Source of the DNA: CANJIV01 sp046330225
Lineage (GTDB): Bacteria > Actinomycetota > Thermoleophilia > Solirubrobacterales > Solirubrobacteraceae
Assembly (NCBI GenBank): GCA_046330225.1
Contig: JAXLTD010000022.1
Coordinates: forward strand, 1 to 11,882
Direction of reading: 5' to 3'
Length of the DNA stretch: 11,882 bases
A program made the translations under genes and the position numbers. Below the pieces are notes generated by a model. It was not told where the DNA came from and searched no databases. It worked only from the letters and a program-made list of their open reading frames with translations. This document shows, in pieces, positions 6,466-11,882 of this stretch (positions within the stretch are counted from its first letter, which is position 1; every line of letters starts with the position of its first letter).

Positions 6466-7791
6466 CTACGCGCCGCCCCGGGCCCGGCGGATCTCGGCGA
6501 GGCGCTCCCGCAGCTCCGGCTCGGCGTCGTCGGGCTCGTAGAAGACGGCGCCCTCGAGGCCCTCGGGCATCACGCCTTGGCCCGAGACGTGGCCGGCGTG
6601 CCCGTGCGGCGAGTCGTAGCCCTGCCCGCGGCCGAGCTTGGCCGCGCCGGCGTAGCCGCCGCTGCGCAGGTGGTCCGGCGGCGCGGCGGCCCCGTGGTCG
6701 CGCACGTGCTGGCGGGCGGCGTGCAGCGCCCTTCCGGCGGCGTCGGACTTCGGCGCGAGCGCCAGGTAGACGGCGGCCTGGGCCAGCGGGTAGTGCGCCT
6801 CGGGCATCCCCACGTGCTCGACGGCGTGGGCGGCCGCGACCGCGACCGACAGCGCGCGCGGATCGGCGTTCCCGATGTCCTCGGAGGCCAGGATGACCAT
6901 CCGCCGGGCGAGGAACCGTGGGTCCTCGCCGCCTTCGATCATCACCGCGAGGTAGTACAGGGACGCGTCCGGGTCCGAGGCGCGCGTGGCCTTGATCCAG
7001 GCCGAGATCGTGTCGTAGTGCTGGTCGCCGGCGCGGTCGTAGCGCAGCGCCTTGCGCTGGAGCGCCTCCTCCGCCAGCTCGAGCGACACCGGCCCCCCGC
7101 CCGCGGTCGCACAGGCGAGCTCCAGGCCGGCGAGGGCGGCGCGGGCGTCCCCGCCGGCGCGGGCGGCGATGAAGCCCAGCGCCTCCTCCGAGACGGTCGC
7201 GTCGCCGCACTCCCCCCGCTCGAGCGCCCGGCGCAGCAGCGCCTCGATGGCCGTCGCGTCGAGGGCGTGGAGCTCGTACACCTGGGCCCGGGAGAGCAGC
7301 GCCGAGTTGACCTCGAAGTACGGGTTCTCGGTCGTCGCCCCGATGAGCGTGACGAGCCCTTCCTCCACGGCGGGGAGCAGCGTGTCCTGCTGGGCCTTGT
7401 TGAAGCGGTGGATCTCGTCGAGGAAGAAGATCGTCGGCTCGGCCGTCGTCTGCCGGCGGTGCTCGGCCCGCTCGAGGACGGCGCGGACCTCGGCCCGGCC
7501 CGCCTGGACCGCGCTCGCCTCCTCGAAGGCGGCGGCCGCGCTGGCGGCGACGATGCGCGCCAGAGTGGTCTTCCCGCTGCCCGGCGGCCCGTACAGGACC
7601 ATCGAGTGCGGCCGGCCCTCGGCGATCGCCGTGCGCAGGGCGGTCGGCTCGGCGGGGGTGCCGAGAAGGTGCTCCTGCCCGATCACGTCCTCGAGCGCCG
7701 CGGGGCGCATCCGGTGGGCCAGCGGCGCCTGCCCGGAGGGGACGGAGGTGCGCCCGGGCGGGCGGTCCTCGGTGTCGAAGAGGCGCTCCAC
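6466..7791 (-). CDS. rarA: Replication-associated recombination protein A (RarA/MgsA, AAA+ ATPase)
   Basis: RarA is a clamp-loader-like AAA+ ATPase that acts at stalled replication forks. The 441-residue product has PLAHRMRPAALEDVIGQEHLLG (23-44), Walker A GPPGSGKTT (68-76), Walker B FFLDEIHRF (122-130, Asp125 Glu126), sensor 1 GATTENPYFEVNSALLSR (151-168) with the arginine finger at 168, and the C-terminal tetramerisation part DTISAWIKATRASDPDASLYYLAVMIEGGEDPRFLARR... SEDIGNADP. Length is normal. I chose GTG at 7791 (VERLFDTEDR), matching the usual short N-terminus before the PLA-RMRP motif. An ATG at 7836 in the same frame would add 15 residues and overlap the cupin start codon. Neither start has a Shine-Dalgarno sequence; GATACT lies 6 nt before the GTG, suggesting a leaderless mRNA. 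Confidence 0.95.
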   Translation of the reverse strand: MERLFDTEDRPPGRTSVPSGQAPLAHRMRPAALEDVIGQEHLLGTPAEPTALRTAIAEGRPHSMVLYGPPGSGKTTLARIVAASAAAAFEEASAVQAGRAEVRAVLERAEHRRQTTAEPTIFFLDEIHRFNKAQQDTLLPAVEEGLVTLIGATTENPYFEVNSALLSRAQVYELHALDATAIEALLRRALERGECGDATVSEEALGFIAARAGGDARAALAGLELACATAGGGPVSLELAEEALQRKALRYDRAGDQHYDTISAWIKATRASDPDASLYYLAVMIEGGEDPRFLARRMVILASEDIGNADPRALSVAVAAAHAVEHVGMPEAHYPLAQAAVYLALAPKSDAAGRALHAARQHVRDHGAAAPPDHLRSGGYAGAAKLGRGQGYDSPHGHAGHVSGQGVMPEGLEGAVFYEPDDAEPELRERLAEIRRARGGA

Positions 7792-7797
7792 GGAGCC

Positions 7798-7803
7798 AGT
7801 ATC
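7798..7803 (-). promoter_or_regulatory. Putative -10 box for a leaderless rarA mRNA
   Basis: GATACT on the minus strand is 6 nt before the GTG at 7791 and agrees with the -10 consensus at the key A and final T. It supports the GTG rather than the ATG at 7836, which would lie upstream of this promoter. No -35 box is evident. Confidence 0.35.
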
Positions 7804-7834
7804 GCGGGTGCGCAGGCTGTGCGAGGATCGCGCC

Positions 7835-8236
7835 ATGCCCGACTACACCCTCGCCAACCTCAAGCAGGTCACGGACCTCGCCCCCGAGTTCGGGATGGCC
7901 CCGGATCTCGAAGCCCGCTTCGCCCGCGGCACGCTCGAGCTCGAGCAGTCCGGGATCACCTACTTCCGCTTCGCGCCGGGCGTGCGGTCGCCGTTCGGGC
8001 ACCGCCACAAGGAGCAGGAGGAGATCTACCTCGTCGTCAGCGGCAGCCTCACGATGCGGGTCGGGGACGACGACATCGCGATGGGCCCCTGGGATGCGCT
8101 GCGGGTGGCGCCCGAGGCGGTGCGCGGGTTCGTGGCCGGCACGGACGGCGTCGAGGTCGTCGCCTACGGAGCCCAGGATTCCGACGCCCGCGAGGGCGAG
8201 TCCGAGCAGCTGCCGGAGTTCTGGGACGGGGAGTAG
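7835..8236 (+). CDS. Small single-domain cupin protein
   Basis: The 133-residue protein is one cupin barrel. Motif 1 is complete: GVRSPFGHRHKEQEEIYLVVSG, with metal ligands expected at His56, His58 and Glu63 and Gly70 closing the motif. In motif 2 (GPWDALRVAPEAVRGF, 84-99) the position of the usual last ligand histidine is Arg97, so metal binding would rest on three residues. No substrate can be assigned from the sequence; stand-alone cupins include sugar isomerases, dioxygenases and binding proteins. The ATG at 7835 has GAGGA 7 nt upstream. It is divergent from rarA with only 43 bp between the chosen starts, and a gene-free stretch follows it. There is no sign of a link in function to rarA. 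Confidence 0.85.
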   Translation: MPDYTLANLKQVTDLAPEFGMAPDLEARFARGTLELEQSGITYFRFAPGVRSPFGHRHKEQEEIYLVVSGSLTMRVGDDDIAMGPWDALRVAPEAVRGFVAGTDGVEVVAYGAQDSDAREGESEQLPEFWDGE

Positions 8237-8513
8237 CGCGGCCGGCGGGCGCTCCGCGGGTTCGCCGCTGAGTCGGTGCTGCGGTGCGTGGGTGGCGGGT
8301 GTCCCCGGTGCGTGTCCGGACCGCGGAGCGAGGCATCGAGGGGAAGGGGTGCGGGCCGTGCCGGCAGGGAGGCCGGGCCGTGCGGGTTCGCGCGCGATCG
8401 CGACACGCGGCTGCAACTCGTCGCGCGAGCCGCGCCGCACACCGCGCGAAGCGCGTGACGAAGCACGGCAGAGAGTTGCGCCACTGCGCCCTCCGGGCCG
8501 TTCTTGCGCGTTC

Positions 8514-8534
8514 CAGCCACCGAATCGGTGGTTG
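8514..8534. repeat. Short near-perfect hairpin CAGCCACCG / CGGTGGTTG
   Basis: The arms pair over 9 bp (one G-U) around the triloop AAT; the core CCACCGAATCGGTGG is a perfect inverted repeat. It lies within the gene-free stretch, in bases less GC-rich than the surroundings. It may be part of a structured RNA or a repeat unit; no U tract follows on either strand. Confidence 0.4.
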
Positions 8535-8826
8535 AAGTGCTCAAGTTCGCATCGGAGGGTTCGGGCGCCCCCGGGCACCGCGGGCGCGGCGCGCCGCCGA
8601 CCACGAGCGCCCCCCGACCCGGGCACGGCTCCAAGCCTGACTCCCCCCAGCTGCCTGGCATGACCTGCGCCGAGCCAACCGGCCAGGCCGCGACGCCCAG
8701 CGCCCTGAGGCTCCCAGCCCCCGCCGTCCCTCAGGTGCCCCGCATGGCCCGGCACTCGGCCCCATCCCGCGACCCGTCGTCACGGACACCACACCGGCAC
8801 CCAGGCGCCAGCACGCGCCGCCCGCC

Positions 8827-8847
8827 AGCCGGCGCCCCGCTCCGGCT
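8827..8847 (-). terminator. Possible terminator hairpin after dinB
   Basis: Arms AGCCGG and CCGGCT (6 bp, perfect) enclose a 9-nt loop and start 5 nt after the dinB stop on the minus strand. There is no U tract. Position supports a terminator role; the stem is short. Confidence 0.35.
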
Positions 8848-8852
8848 TTGGA

Positions 8853-9992
8853 CTACGTGATCGGCAGCGCGAGCTGCCCCGCACCGTCGGGTTCCGGCGC
8901 CGCCTCCCCGGCGAACGCGGCCACCCGCACGCCGAGCAGCCGCACCGGCCTCGGCGGCGCGTAGGCCCGGAGCAGCTCGGTCACGACCGGCACGACGACC
9001 TCCGGGTCGTTCGTGGCCTGGCCGAGGCTCCGGGCGCGGGTCACGGTGGTCCAGTCGTCGAGGCGCACCTTGATCCCGATCGTGCGCCCGGCGACGCCGC
9101 GGCGGCGCAGCTGGGCGCAGAGATCCTCGGCCAGCCGCCGCAGCTCTGCCTCGATCTCGGCCGCGTCGGCGAGATCGGCGGGGAAGGTCGTCTCGTTGGA
9201 CCGCGACTTCGCGGCCCCGACCGGCCGGACCGGGGAGTCGTCGTAGAACCAGGCGCGCGCGGCCAGGTCGGCGCCCATCCGGGCGCCGAACCGGTGCGCG
9301 AGCGCGCCCTCGTCGTGGCGCTGGAGGTCTCCGACGGTCTCGATGCCCATCGCGGCCAGGCGTTCGGCGGTCTTGGGTCCGACGCCCTGCAGGATGCGCG
9401 TCGAGGCGCCGGCGAACCGCGTGCACGCGTCCTCGCGGGAGAGCGCGGCAAAGGCGGCAGGCTTGTAGGCGGCGCTGACCGTCTTGGCGACGAGGCGGGA
9501 GGGCCCGATCCCCACCGACACGGTCATGCCCGTGGCGTCGCGCACGTCAGCCACGAGGGCGCGGAGGAACGGCAGGGGCTTCTCGACGGCGGTGACATCG
9601 AGATAGGCCTCGTCGATGCCCACCTGCTGGATCTGGCCGGCGCGGGCGGCGACGAGCTCCCAGACGGCGACACTCGTGGCCCGGTAGGCGGCAAAGTCGG
9701 GCGGGAGGAACACCGCCTGCGGGCAGAGCGCCCGCGCCCGGGCCGCCGGCATCGCCGAGTCGATCCCGAAGCGGCGCGCCTCGTAGCTGGCCGTCGTCAC
9801 GACGGCCCGCGGGCCCGAGCCGGCGACCACGAGCGGGAGCCCGCGCAGCTCGGGCCGCCGGCGCAGCTCGACCGATGCGTAGAACGCGTCGATGTCGCAG
9901 TGGGCGATGACACGGCGCGGCCCGGCGCGGCGGCCGGGCGGGCCGGCAGGGGCGGTGTCCGGCGTCGGGTCGGCGGCCGCCACGTCGGGCAT
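8853..9992 (-). CDS. dinB: DNA polymerase IV (Y-family translesion polymerase)
   Basis: The 379-residue enzyme copies past damaged bases with low fidelity. Palm motifs are HCDIDAFYASVE (31-42; metal ligands Asp33 and, later, Asp127-Glu128 in GIDEAYLDVT, with Tyr38 at the steric-gate position) and TTASYEARRFGIDSAMP (66-82). A helix-hairpin-helix follows (ILQGVGPKTAERLAAMGIETVGDL), then the little finger starting near KSRSNETTF, and the C-terminus GQLALPIT is a beta-clamp binding motif of the QLxL type. Small differences from the common form are Gly for Ser before IDEA and YKPAAF in place of xKPDG. I chose the ATG at 9992; there is no Shine-Dalgarno sequence, and TAGCCT stands 7 nt upstream. 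The RlpA-like gene lies 92 bp upstream on the same strand, with a strong hairpin between. Confidence 0.94.
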   Translation of the reverse strand: MPDVAAADPTPDTAPAGPPGRRAGPRRVIAHCDIDAFYASVELRRRPELRGLPLVVAGSGPRAVVTTASYEARRFGIDSAMPAARARALCPQAVFLPPDFAAYRATSVAVWELVAARAGQIQQVGIDEAYLDVTAVEKPLPFLRALVADVRDATGMTVSVGIGPSRLVAKTVSAAYKPAAFAALSREDACTRFAGASTRILQGVGPKTAERLAAMGIETVGDLQRHDEGALAHRFGARMGADLAARAWFYDDSPVRPVGAAKSRSNETTFPADLADAAEIEAELRRLAEDLCAQLRRRGVAGRTIGIKVRLDDWTTVTRARSLGQATNDPEVVVPVVTELLRAYAPPRPVRLLGVRVAAFAGEAAPEPDGAGQLALPIT

Positions 9993-9999
9993 GGCGGGC

Positions 10000-10005
10000 A
10001 GGCTA
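10000..10005 (-). promoter_or_regulatory. Putative -10 box for a leaderless dinB mRNA
   Basis: TAGCCT lies exactly 7 nt before the dinB ATG (spacer GCCCGCC), nearly identical to the aldehyde dehydrogenase start region. It would give dinB its own transcript despite the upstream gene. I see no SOS box next to it. Confidence 0.42.
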
Positions 10006-10034
10006 CGCGCCCCCGCGGCGGTCCCGGAACGAAT

Positions 10035-10058
10035 GCGGGCGCCCCGGAGGGCGCCCGC
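10035..10058 (-). terminator. Strong hairpin between the RlpA-like gene and dinB
   Basis: Arms GCGGGCGCCC (10035-10044) and GGGCGCCCGC (10049-10058) pair perfectly over 10 bp around a 4-nt loop. It begins 26 nt after the stop of the RlpA-like gene and ends 30 bp before the putative dinB -10 box. The following bases on the minus strand (ATTCGTT) are only slightly T-rich. It probably ends or reduces readthrough into dinB. Confidence 0.62.
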
Positions 10059-10084
10059 GTGCTGCGTGACGAGACGGCTGGCGG

Positions 10085-11050
10085 TCAGCGCGTGACTTCG
10101 ATGAGGCCGACCCCGCCGAAGCCCAGCTTGCGGGCCACGGCGCCGCTGAGGTCGAACTCGCGGCCGCCGGCGTAGGGCCCGCGGTCGATGACCTTCGCCT
10201 GCACGGTCCGCCCGTGATAGCGGATGGTCAGGCGGGTGCCGCAGGGCAGCCACTTGTGGGCCACGCCCATCTCGTTGTACCCGAGCGTGCCGCCGCAGGC
10301 GACCGCGCCGCCGTAGGCGCCGTACCACGAGGCCAGGCTGCTGCGGAAGGAGTTCAGCCGTCCGACCCGGCGCACGGTGCCGGCGTTGGCGCGGTCCCCG
10401 CCGAAGCGCACGCGCAGCGGCCAGCTGCCGACCTCCTTGGGGGTGAACCGGAAGCGGAAGACGCCGCGGGCGTCCGTCGTGGCCCGGGCGACGCGGCTCC
10501 AGGTGCCGTGGCGATGCTGCTCGAGCGTCACCGCGCGCCCGGGGGTGCGCGGGGCCAGGACGCCGCTCAGCACGGCGCGCCGGCCATGATGCACGCCGAC
10601 GTCGCGGGCGGGCCGGAGCACGGCTGCCGACACGGAGACGCCGCGGGCCTGGCTGCGGATGGCGGTTCCCGCGGTCGGCCCGTCCGAGGCGACGGCTGCC
10701 CGCAGCACGGCGCGCAGCGATCCGGAGTGGCGGGCCCGCACGGCGAAGCGGAAGCGCCCGTCCCGACCGACGCGGGTGACGGCGGCGGTCCGCCAGCCCC
10801 GGCCGGCGCGGCGGAACTCGAGGGCGATCGTCCGCCCGCCCTGGCGGGCCGACGTGCGGCCCGCGACGCGAACGGAATCGCCCGCCCGCAGGGTCGAGTC
10901 GGACAGGCTGATCCCGACCGCCGGAACGGCCGACGGCGAGGCGGTCGCCGCGCCAGCGGCGGGATGGGGCATCGCGGCGGCGATGCCGGTGGCGGCCAGC
11001 GCGGCCGCCGCAGCGGTGCGCGCAGCGCGCAGATTCGGTTGCGGCCTCAC
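10085..11050 (-). CDS. Secreted RlpA-like double-psi beta-barrel protein with Ig-like repeats
   Basis: The 321-residue protein has a signal peptide (about 1-34, cut near AAGA), two Ig-like beta repeats (about 45-140 and 140-230, with matching SVRVAGRTSARQGGRTIALEF and AVLSGVLAPRTPGRAVTLE) and a C-terminal RlpA-type barrel (239-321: ASWYG, ACGGTLGYNEMGVAHKWLPCGT, KVIDRGPYAGGREFDLS). RlpA proteins act on peptidoglycan outside the cell. His265 and Asp289 match conserved barrel residues, but the Glu and Asp before the His in Pseudomonas RlpA are not seen; this is the Cys-containing actinobacterial form (Cys252 and Cys270 may pair), so lytic activity is uncertain. GTG at 11050 has AAGGAGG (11058-11064) 7 nt upstream, an excellent ribosome binding site. 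A ydaO riboswitch precedes it. Confidence 0.86.
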   Translation of the reverse strand: MRPQPNLRAARTAAAAALAATGIAAAMPHPAAGAATASPSAVPAVGISLSDSTLRAGDSVRVAGRTSARQGGRTIALEFRRAGRGWRTAAVTRVGRDGRFRFAVRARHSGSLRAVLRAAVASDGPTAGTAIRSQARGVSVSAAVLRPARDVGVHHGRRAVLSGVLAPRTPGRAVTLEQHRHGTWSRVARATTDARGVFRFRFTPKEVGSWPLRVRFGGDRANAGTVRRVGRLNSFRSSLASWYGAYGGAVACGGTLGYNEMGVAHKWLPCGTRLTIRYHGRTVQAKVIDRGPYAGGREFDLSGAVARKLGFGGVGLIEVTR

Positions 11051-11073
11051 GTGAGGTCCTCCTTGGATCTGCC

Positions 11074-11255
11074 GACCGGGCGCCTACGGAGTTAGCTGTC
11101 GGGCTCGCGGCTCACCGCGATGCGCGTCTGGCGCATCGCCGAGAGTCGCTACGGCCGCAGCAGCGGCCGATTCGCCCCATCCGGCCCGGGATCATCCGGT
11201 CCGGCAGTGGGTCCCCCGTCCGTCCCCGCGTCGTGCAGGAACGGCTCGGCTGGTC
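11074..11255 (-). ncRNA. ydaO/yuaA (cyclic di-AMP) riboswitch
   Basis: The minus-strand leader carries the conserved parts of the ydaO class in order: a stem CGTTCCTGC/GCGGGGACG (11221-11243) after GCCGAGC; GGGGGACCCA (11208-11217); a variable hairpin (11181-11204); GGGGCGAATC (11169-11178); a perfect 6-bp hairpin GGCCGC/GCGGCC (11153-11168); a perfect 9-bp hairpin GCGATGCGC/GCGCATCGC (11117-11139); and the class hallmark GACAGCTAACTCCGTAGGC (11082-11100). P1 can form from GACC and GCC at the 5' end with GGC and GGTC at the 3' end. The class binds c-di-AMP, usually lowers expression, and in actinobacteria often precedes wall-hydrolase genes such as rpfA, which fits the RlpA-like gene. P1 ends 9 nt before the Shine-Dalgarno sequence, so control of either termination or translation is possible. 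Confidence 0.9.
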
Positions 11256-11269
11256 GAACAACTGTTCGC
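11254..11269. promoter_or_regulatory. LexA (SOS) box at the transcription start of the RlpA-like gene
   Basis: TCGAAC-AACT-GTTCGC matches the actinobacterial/Gram-positive LexA site TCGAAC-N4-GTTCGA at 11 of 12 specified bases, with a perfect CGAAC/GTTCG core. It is the only complete pair in the window although CGAAC half-sites are frequent. It begins 1 bp downstream of the TACCCT -10 box and covers the expected start point, an ideal place for repression. Confidence 0.65.
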
Positions 11270-11270
11270 C

Positions 11271-11276
11271 AGGGTA
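11271..11276 (-). promoter_or_regulatory. -10 box of the RlpA-like gene's promoter
   Basis: TACCCT on the minus strand fits the TAnnnT form. The predicted start is near 11263-11264, about 9 nt before the first riboswitch base, so the transcript would begin where the aptamer needs it. The -35 position (about 11294-11299, ACACAT) is poor, as expected of an activator-dependent promoter. Confidence 0.5.
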
Positions 11277-11296
11277 GCGCACGCGGCCCGCCGATG

Positions 11297-11312
11297 TGTG
11301 CAGTCACCCACA
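11297..11312. promoter_or_regulatory. CRP/FNR-like palindrome upstream of the RlpA-like promoter
   Basis: TGTG-N8-CACA is the core of CRP-family sites (consensus TGTGA-N6-TCACA; here TGTGC and CCACA on the plus strand). Its centre is 40.5-41.5 bp before the predicted transcription start, the class II activator position, overlapping a poor -35. It is nested in a longer inverted repeat GCCGAT/ATCGGC (11290-11295 with 11321-11326). Confidence 0.35.
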
Positions 11313-11354
11313 CCGCCGCAATCGGCGTCCCCTCGAATTGCAGGGATTTCGTCG

Positions 11355-11375
11355 CGCCGGCGCGGCCTGCCGGCG
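11355..11375 (-). terminator. Possible terminator hairpin after the sigma-factor gene
   Basis: Arms CGCCGGC and GCCGGCG (7 bp, perfect) enclose a 7-nt loop and begin 2 nt after the sigma-factor stop on the minus strand, followed by CGACGAAAT. It would separate the sigma gene from the promoter of the RlpA-like gene. Confidence 0.45.
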
Positions 11376-11377
11376 AT

Positions 11378-11882
11378 TCAGGCGGCGAGCTCGAGCTCCG
11401 GCCCGACCTGCTCGCGCAGCTTGGCCAGGCCGAGCCGGATGCGGCTCTTGGCCGTGCCGAGCGGCACGTCGGCGCGCCGGGCGATCTCGTCGGCCGTCAG
11501 CCCGCCCCAGTAGGCCAGGACGAGCGCCTCACGCTGCGGCGCCGGCAGCGACCGCAGCGCGTCGCGCACACGTCCGCGCACGTCGGTGCGCTCGCTCGCG
11601 GCCTCGGGCTGCTCGTCGACGCGCCCGTCGTCGCGGGCGACGACGAGCTTGAGGCGGTCGCTGGCCCGGCCGGCGGCCTGGCCCTCGCGCCACAGATCCA
11701 GGGCGCGGCTGCGGGCCATGAGCCGCAGGTAGCTCCCGAGCTCGCCGCGCTTCGCGTCGAACCGGCCCGGCGTTCGCCAGATCTTCAGGAAGACGTCCTG
11801 CGTGACGTCCTGGGCCTGCGCCGCATTGCCGAGGATCCGGTACGCGGCGCCGTAGACGCCGCGGGCGTGCTCGGCATAGGCG
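11378..11882 (-). CDS. ECF-family RNA polymerase sigma factor, SigK-like (partial, N-terminus beyond the window)
   Basis: The last 167 residues of a group IV sigma factor are visible; the frame is open to the right edge, where the first complete codon begins at 11881. Region 2 reads YAEHARGVYGAAYRILGNAAQ..., then AQDVTQDVFLKIWRTPGRFD (the conserved -10 recognition helix) and GELGSYLRLMARSRALDLWR. Region 4 is ALRSLPAPQREALVLAYWGGLTADEIARRADVPLGTAKSRIRLGLAKLREQV, with the -35 recognition helix at VPLGTAKSRIRLG. The pattern is closest to the SigK/ECF19 type, often controlled by a membrane anti-sigma factor encoded just downstream; here the next gene is the RlpA-like protein, so no such partner is seen. 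The protein ends VGPELELAA with no added domain. Confidence 0.9.
   Translation of the reverse strand, partial: AYAEHARGVYGAAYRILGNAAQAQDVTQDVFLKIWRTPGRFDAKRGELGSYLRLMARSRALDLWREGQAAGRASDRLKLVVARDDGRVDEQPEAASERTDVRGRVRDALRSLPAPQREALVLAYWGGLTADEIARRADVPLGTAKSRIRLGLAKLREQVGPELELAA

Larger units (their letters stand above)
8237..8852. other. Gene-free stretch with many inverted repeats
   Basis: I find no convincing gene in these 616 bp. Frames on both strands stay open by chance but lack codon-position bias and recognisable motifs, and I see no tRNA T-loop. The middle part is dense in inverted repeats: a palindrome CGCGATCGCG (8393-8402); CGCGGCT/AGCCGCG (8406-8412 with 8428-8434); GCAACTC/GAGTTGC (8413-8419 with 8473-8479); CGCGC-GAA-GCGCG (8443-8455); GCCC-TCC-GGGC (8488-8498); and the hairpin at 8514-8534. 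Some of these would compete with one another. The right part (about 8560-8830) is C-rich on the plus strand and shows no clear structure except the hairpin after dinB. It could hold a structured RNA, a dispersed repeat or gene remains; nothing in it decides between these. Confidence 0.5.

Noticed and set aside
2712..6896. 1394-codon open frame on the plus strand
   Set aside because: It is antisense to the secreted repeat protein and aldehyde dehydrogenase and crosses several real genes; its sequence is low-complexity Arg/Ala/Pro/Gly.
8394..8401. GCGATCGC octamer like the cyanobacterial HIP1 repeat
   Set aside because: It occurs once here and is expected by chance in such a GC-rich window.
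8164..8661. 165-codon minus-strand frame in the gap after the cupin
   Set aside because: It overlaps the end of the cupin gene, has no codon-position bias, motif or ribosome binding site.
6449..8755. 768-codon minus-strand frame over rarA, cupin and the gap
   Set aside because: It is a shadow of rarA in another frame with no recognisable domain.
8237..8852. tRNA, CRISPR array or insertion sequence in the gap
   Set aside because: No T-loop motif, no evenly spaced direct repeats, no transposase fragment and no terminal repeats with target duplication were seen.
8504..8860. 118-codon plus-strand frame ending inside dinB
   Set aside because: Low-complexity Pro/Arg/Ala composition and no start signal.

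Overview
The window is very GC-rich, with strong third-position G/C bias. It carries ordinary chromosomal genes and no phage, plasmid or insertion-sequence genes. Several things together point to an actinobacterium, most likely of the Thermoleophilia/Solirubrobacterales type: secreted proteins built of repeated 'D-x-x-G-x-A-hydrophobic-W' motifs, a DUF2236 oxygenase-like protein, a SigK-like ECF sigma factor, a ydaO-type leader before a cell-wall protein, and probable leaderless mRNAs. The lineage is an inference; no rRNA is present.

Layout from left to right: the start of a secreted protein of unknown function (minus, runs off the left edge); a precorrin-2 dehydrogenase of siroheme synthesis with an unusual cysteine-rich N-terminus (minus); divergent from it a DUF2236 protein (plus); a secreted repeat protein (minus); an aldehyde dehydrogenase (minus); a small GNAT-like protein (minus), possibly in one transcription unit with the previous two; a DUF1697 protein (plus); the AAA+ ATPase RarA (minus, convergent with DUF1697 over a strong hairpin); a small cupin (plus, divergent from rarA); a 616-bp gene-free stretch with many inverted repeats; the Y-family polymerase DinB (minus); an RlpA-like double-psi beta-barrel secreted protein (minus); its long regulatory leader; and the C-terminal two thirds or more of an ECF sigma factor (minus, runs off the right edge).

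The most interesting part is the 327-bp region before the RlpA-like gene. Reading leftward it contains a CRP-like palindrome, a TACCCT -10 element, a near-perfect LexA/SOS box lying on the expected transcription start, and a c-di-AMP (ydaO/yuaA) riboswitch ending about 10 nt before an excellent Shine-Dalgarno sequence. This implies combined control of a wall-remodelling protein by cAMP or a related signal, DNA damage and c-di-AMP. The SOS polymerase gene dinB is the next gene downstream, separated from it by a terminator-like hairpin and its own apparent leaderless promoter.

A second theme is start-codon usage. Several genes have no Shine-Dalgarno sequence but a TAnnnT-type -10 box 6-9 nt before the start codon, and dinB and the aldehyde dehydrogenase share almost the same 16-nt start region. 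Two genome-maintenance genes, rarA and dinB, lie about 1 kb apart but have separate promoters.
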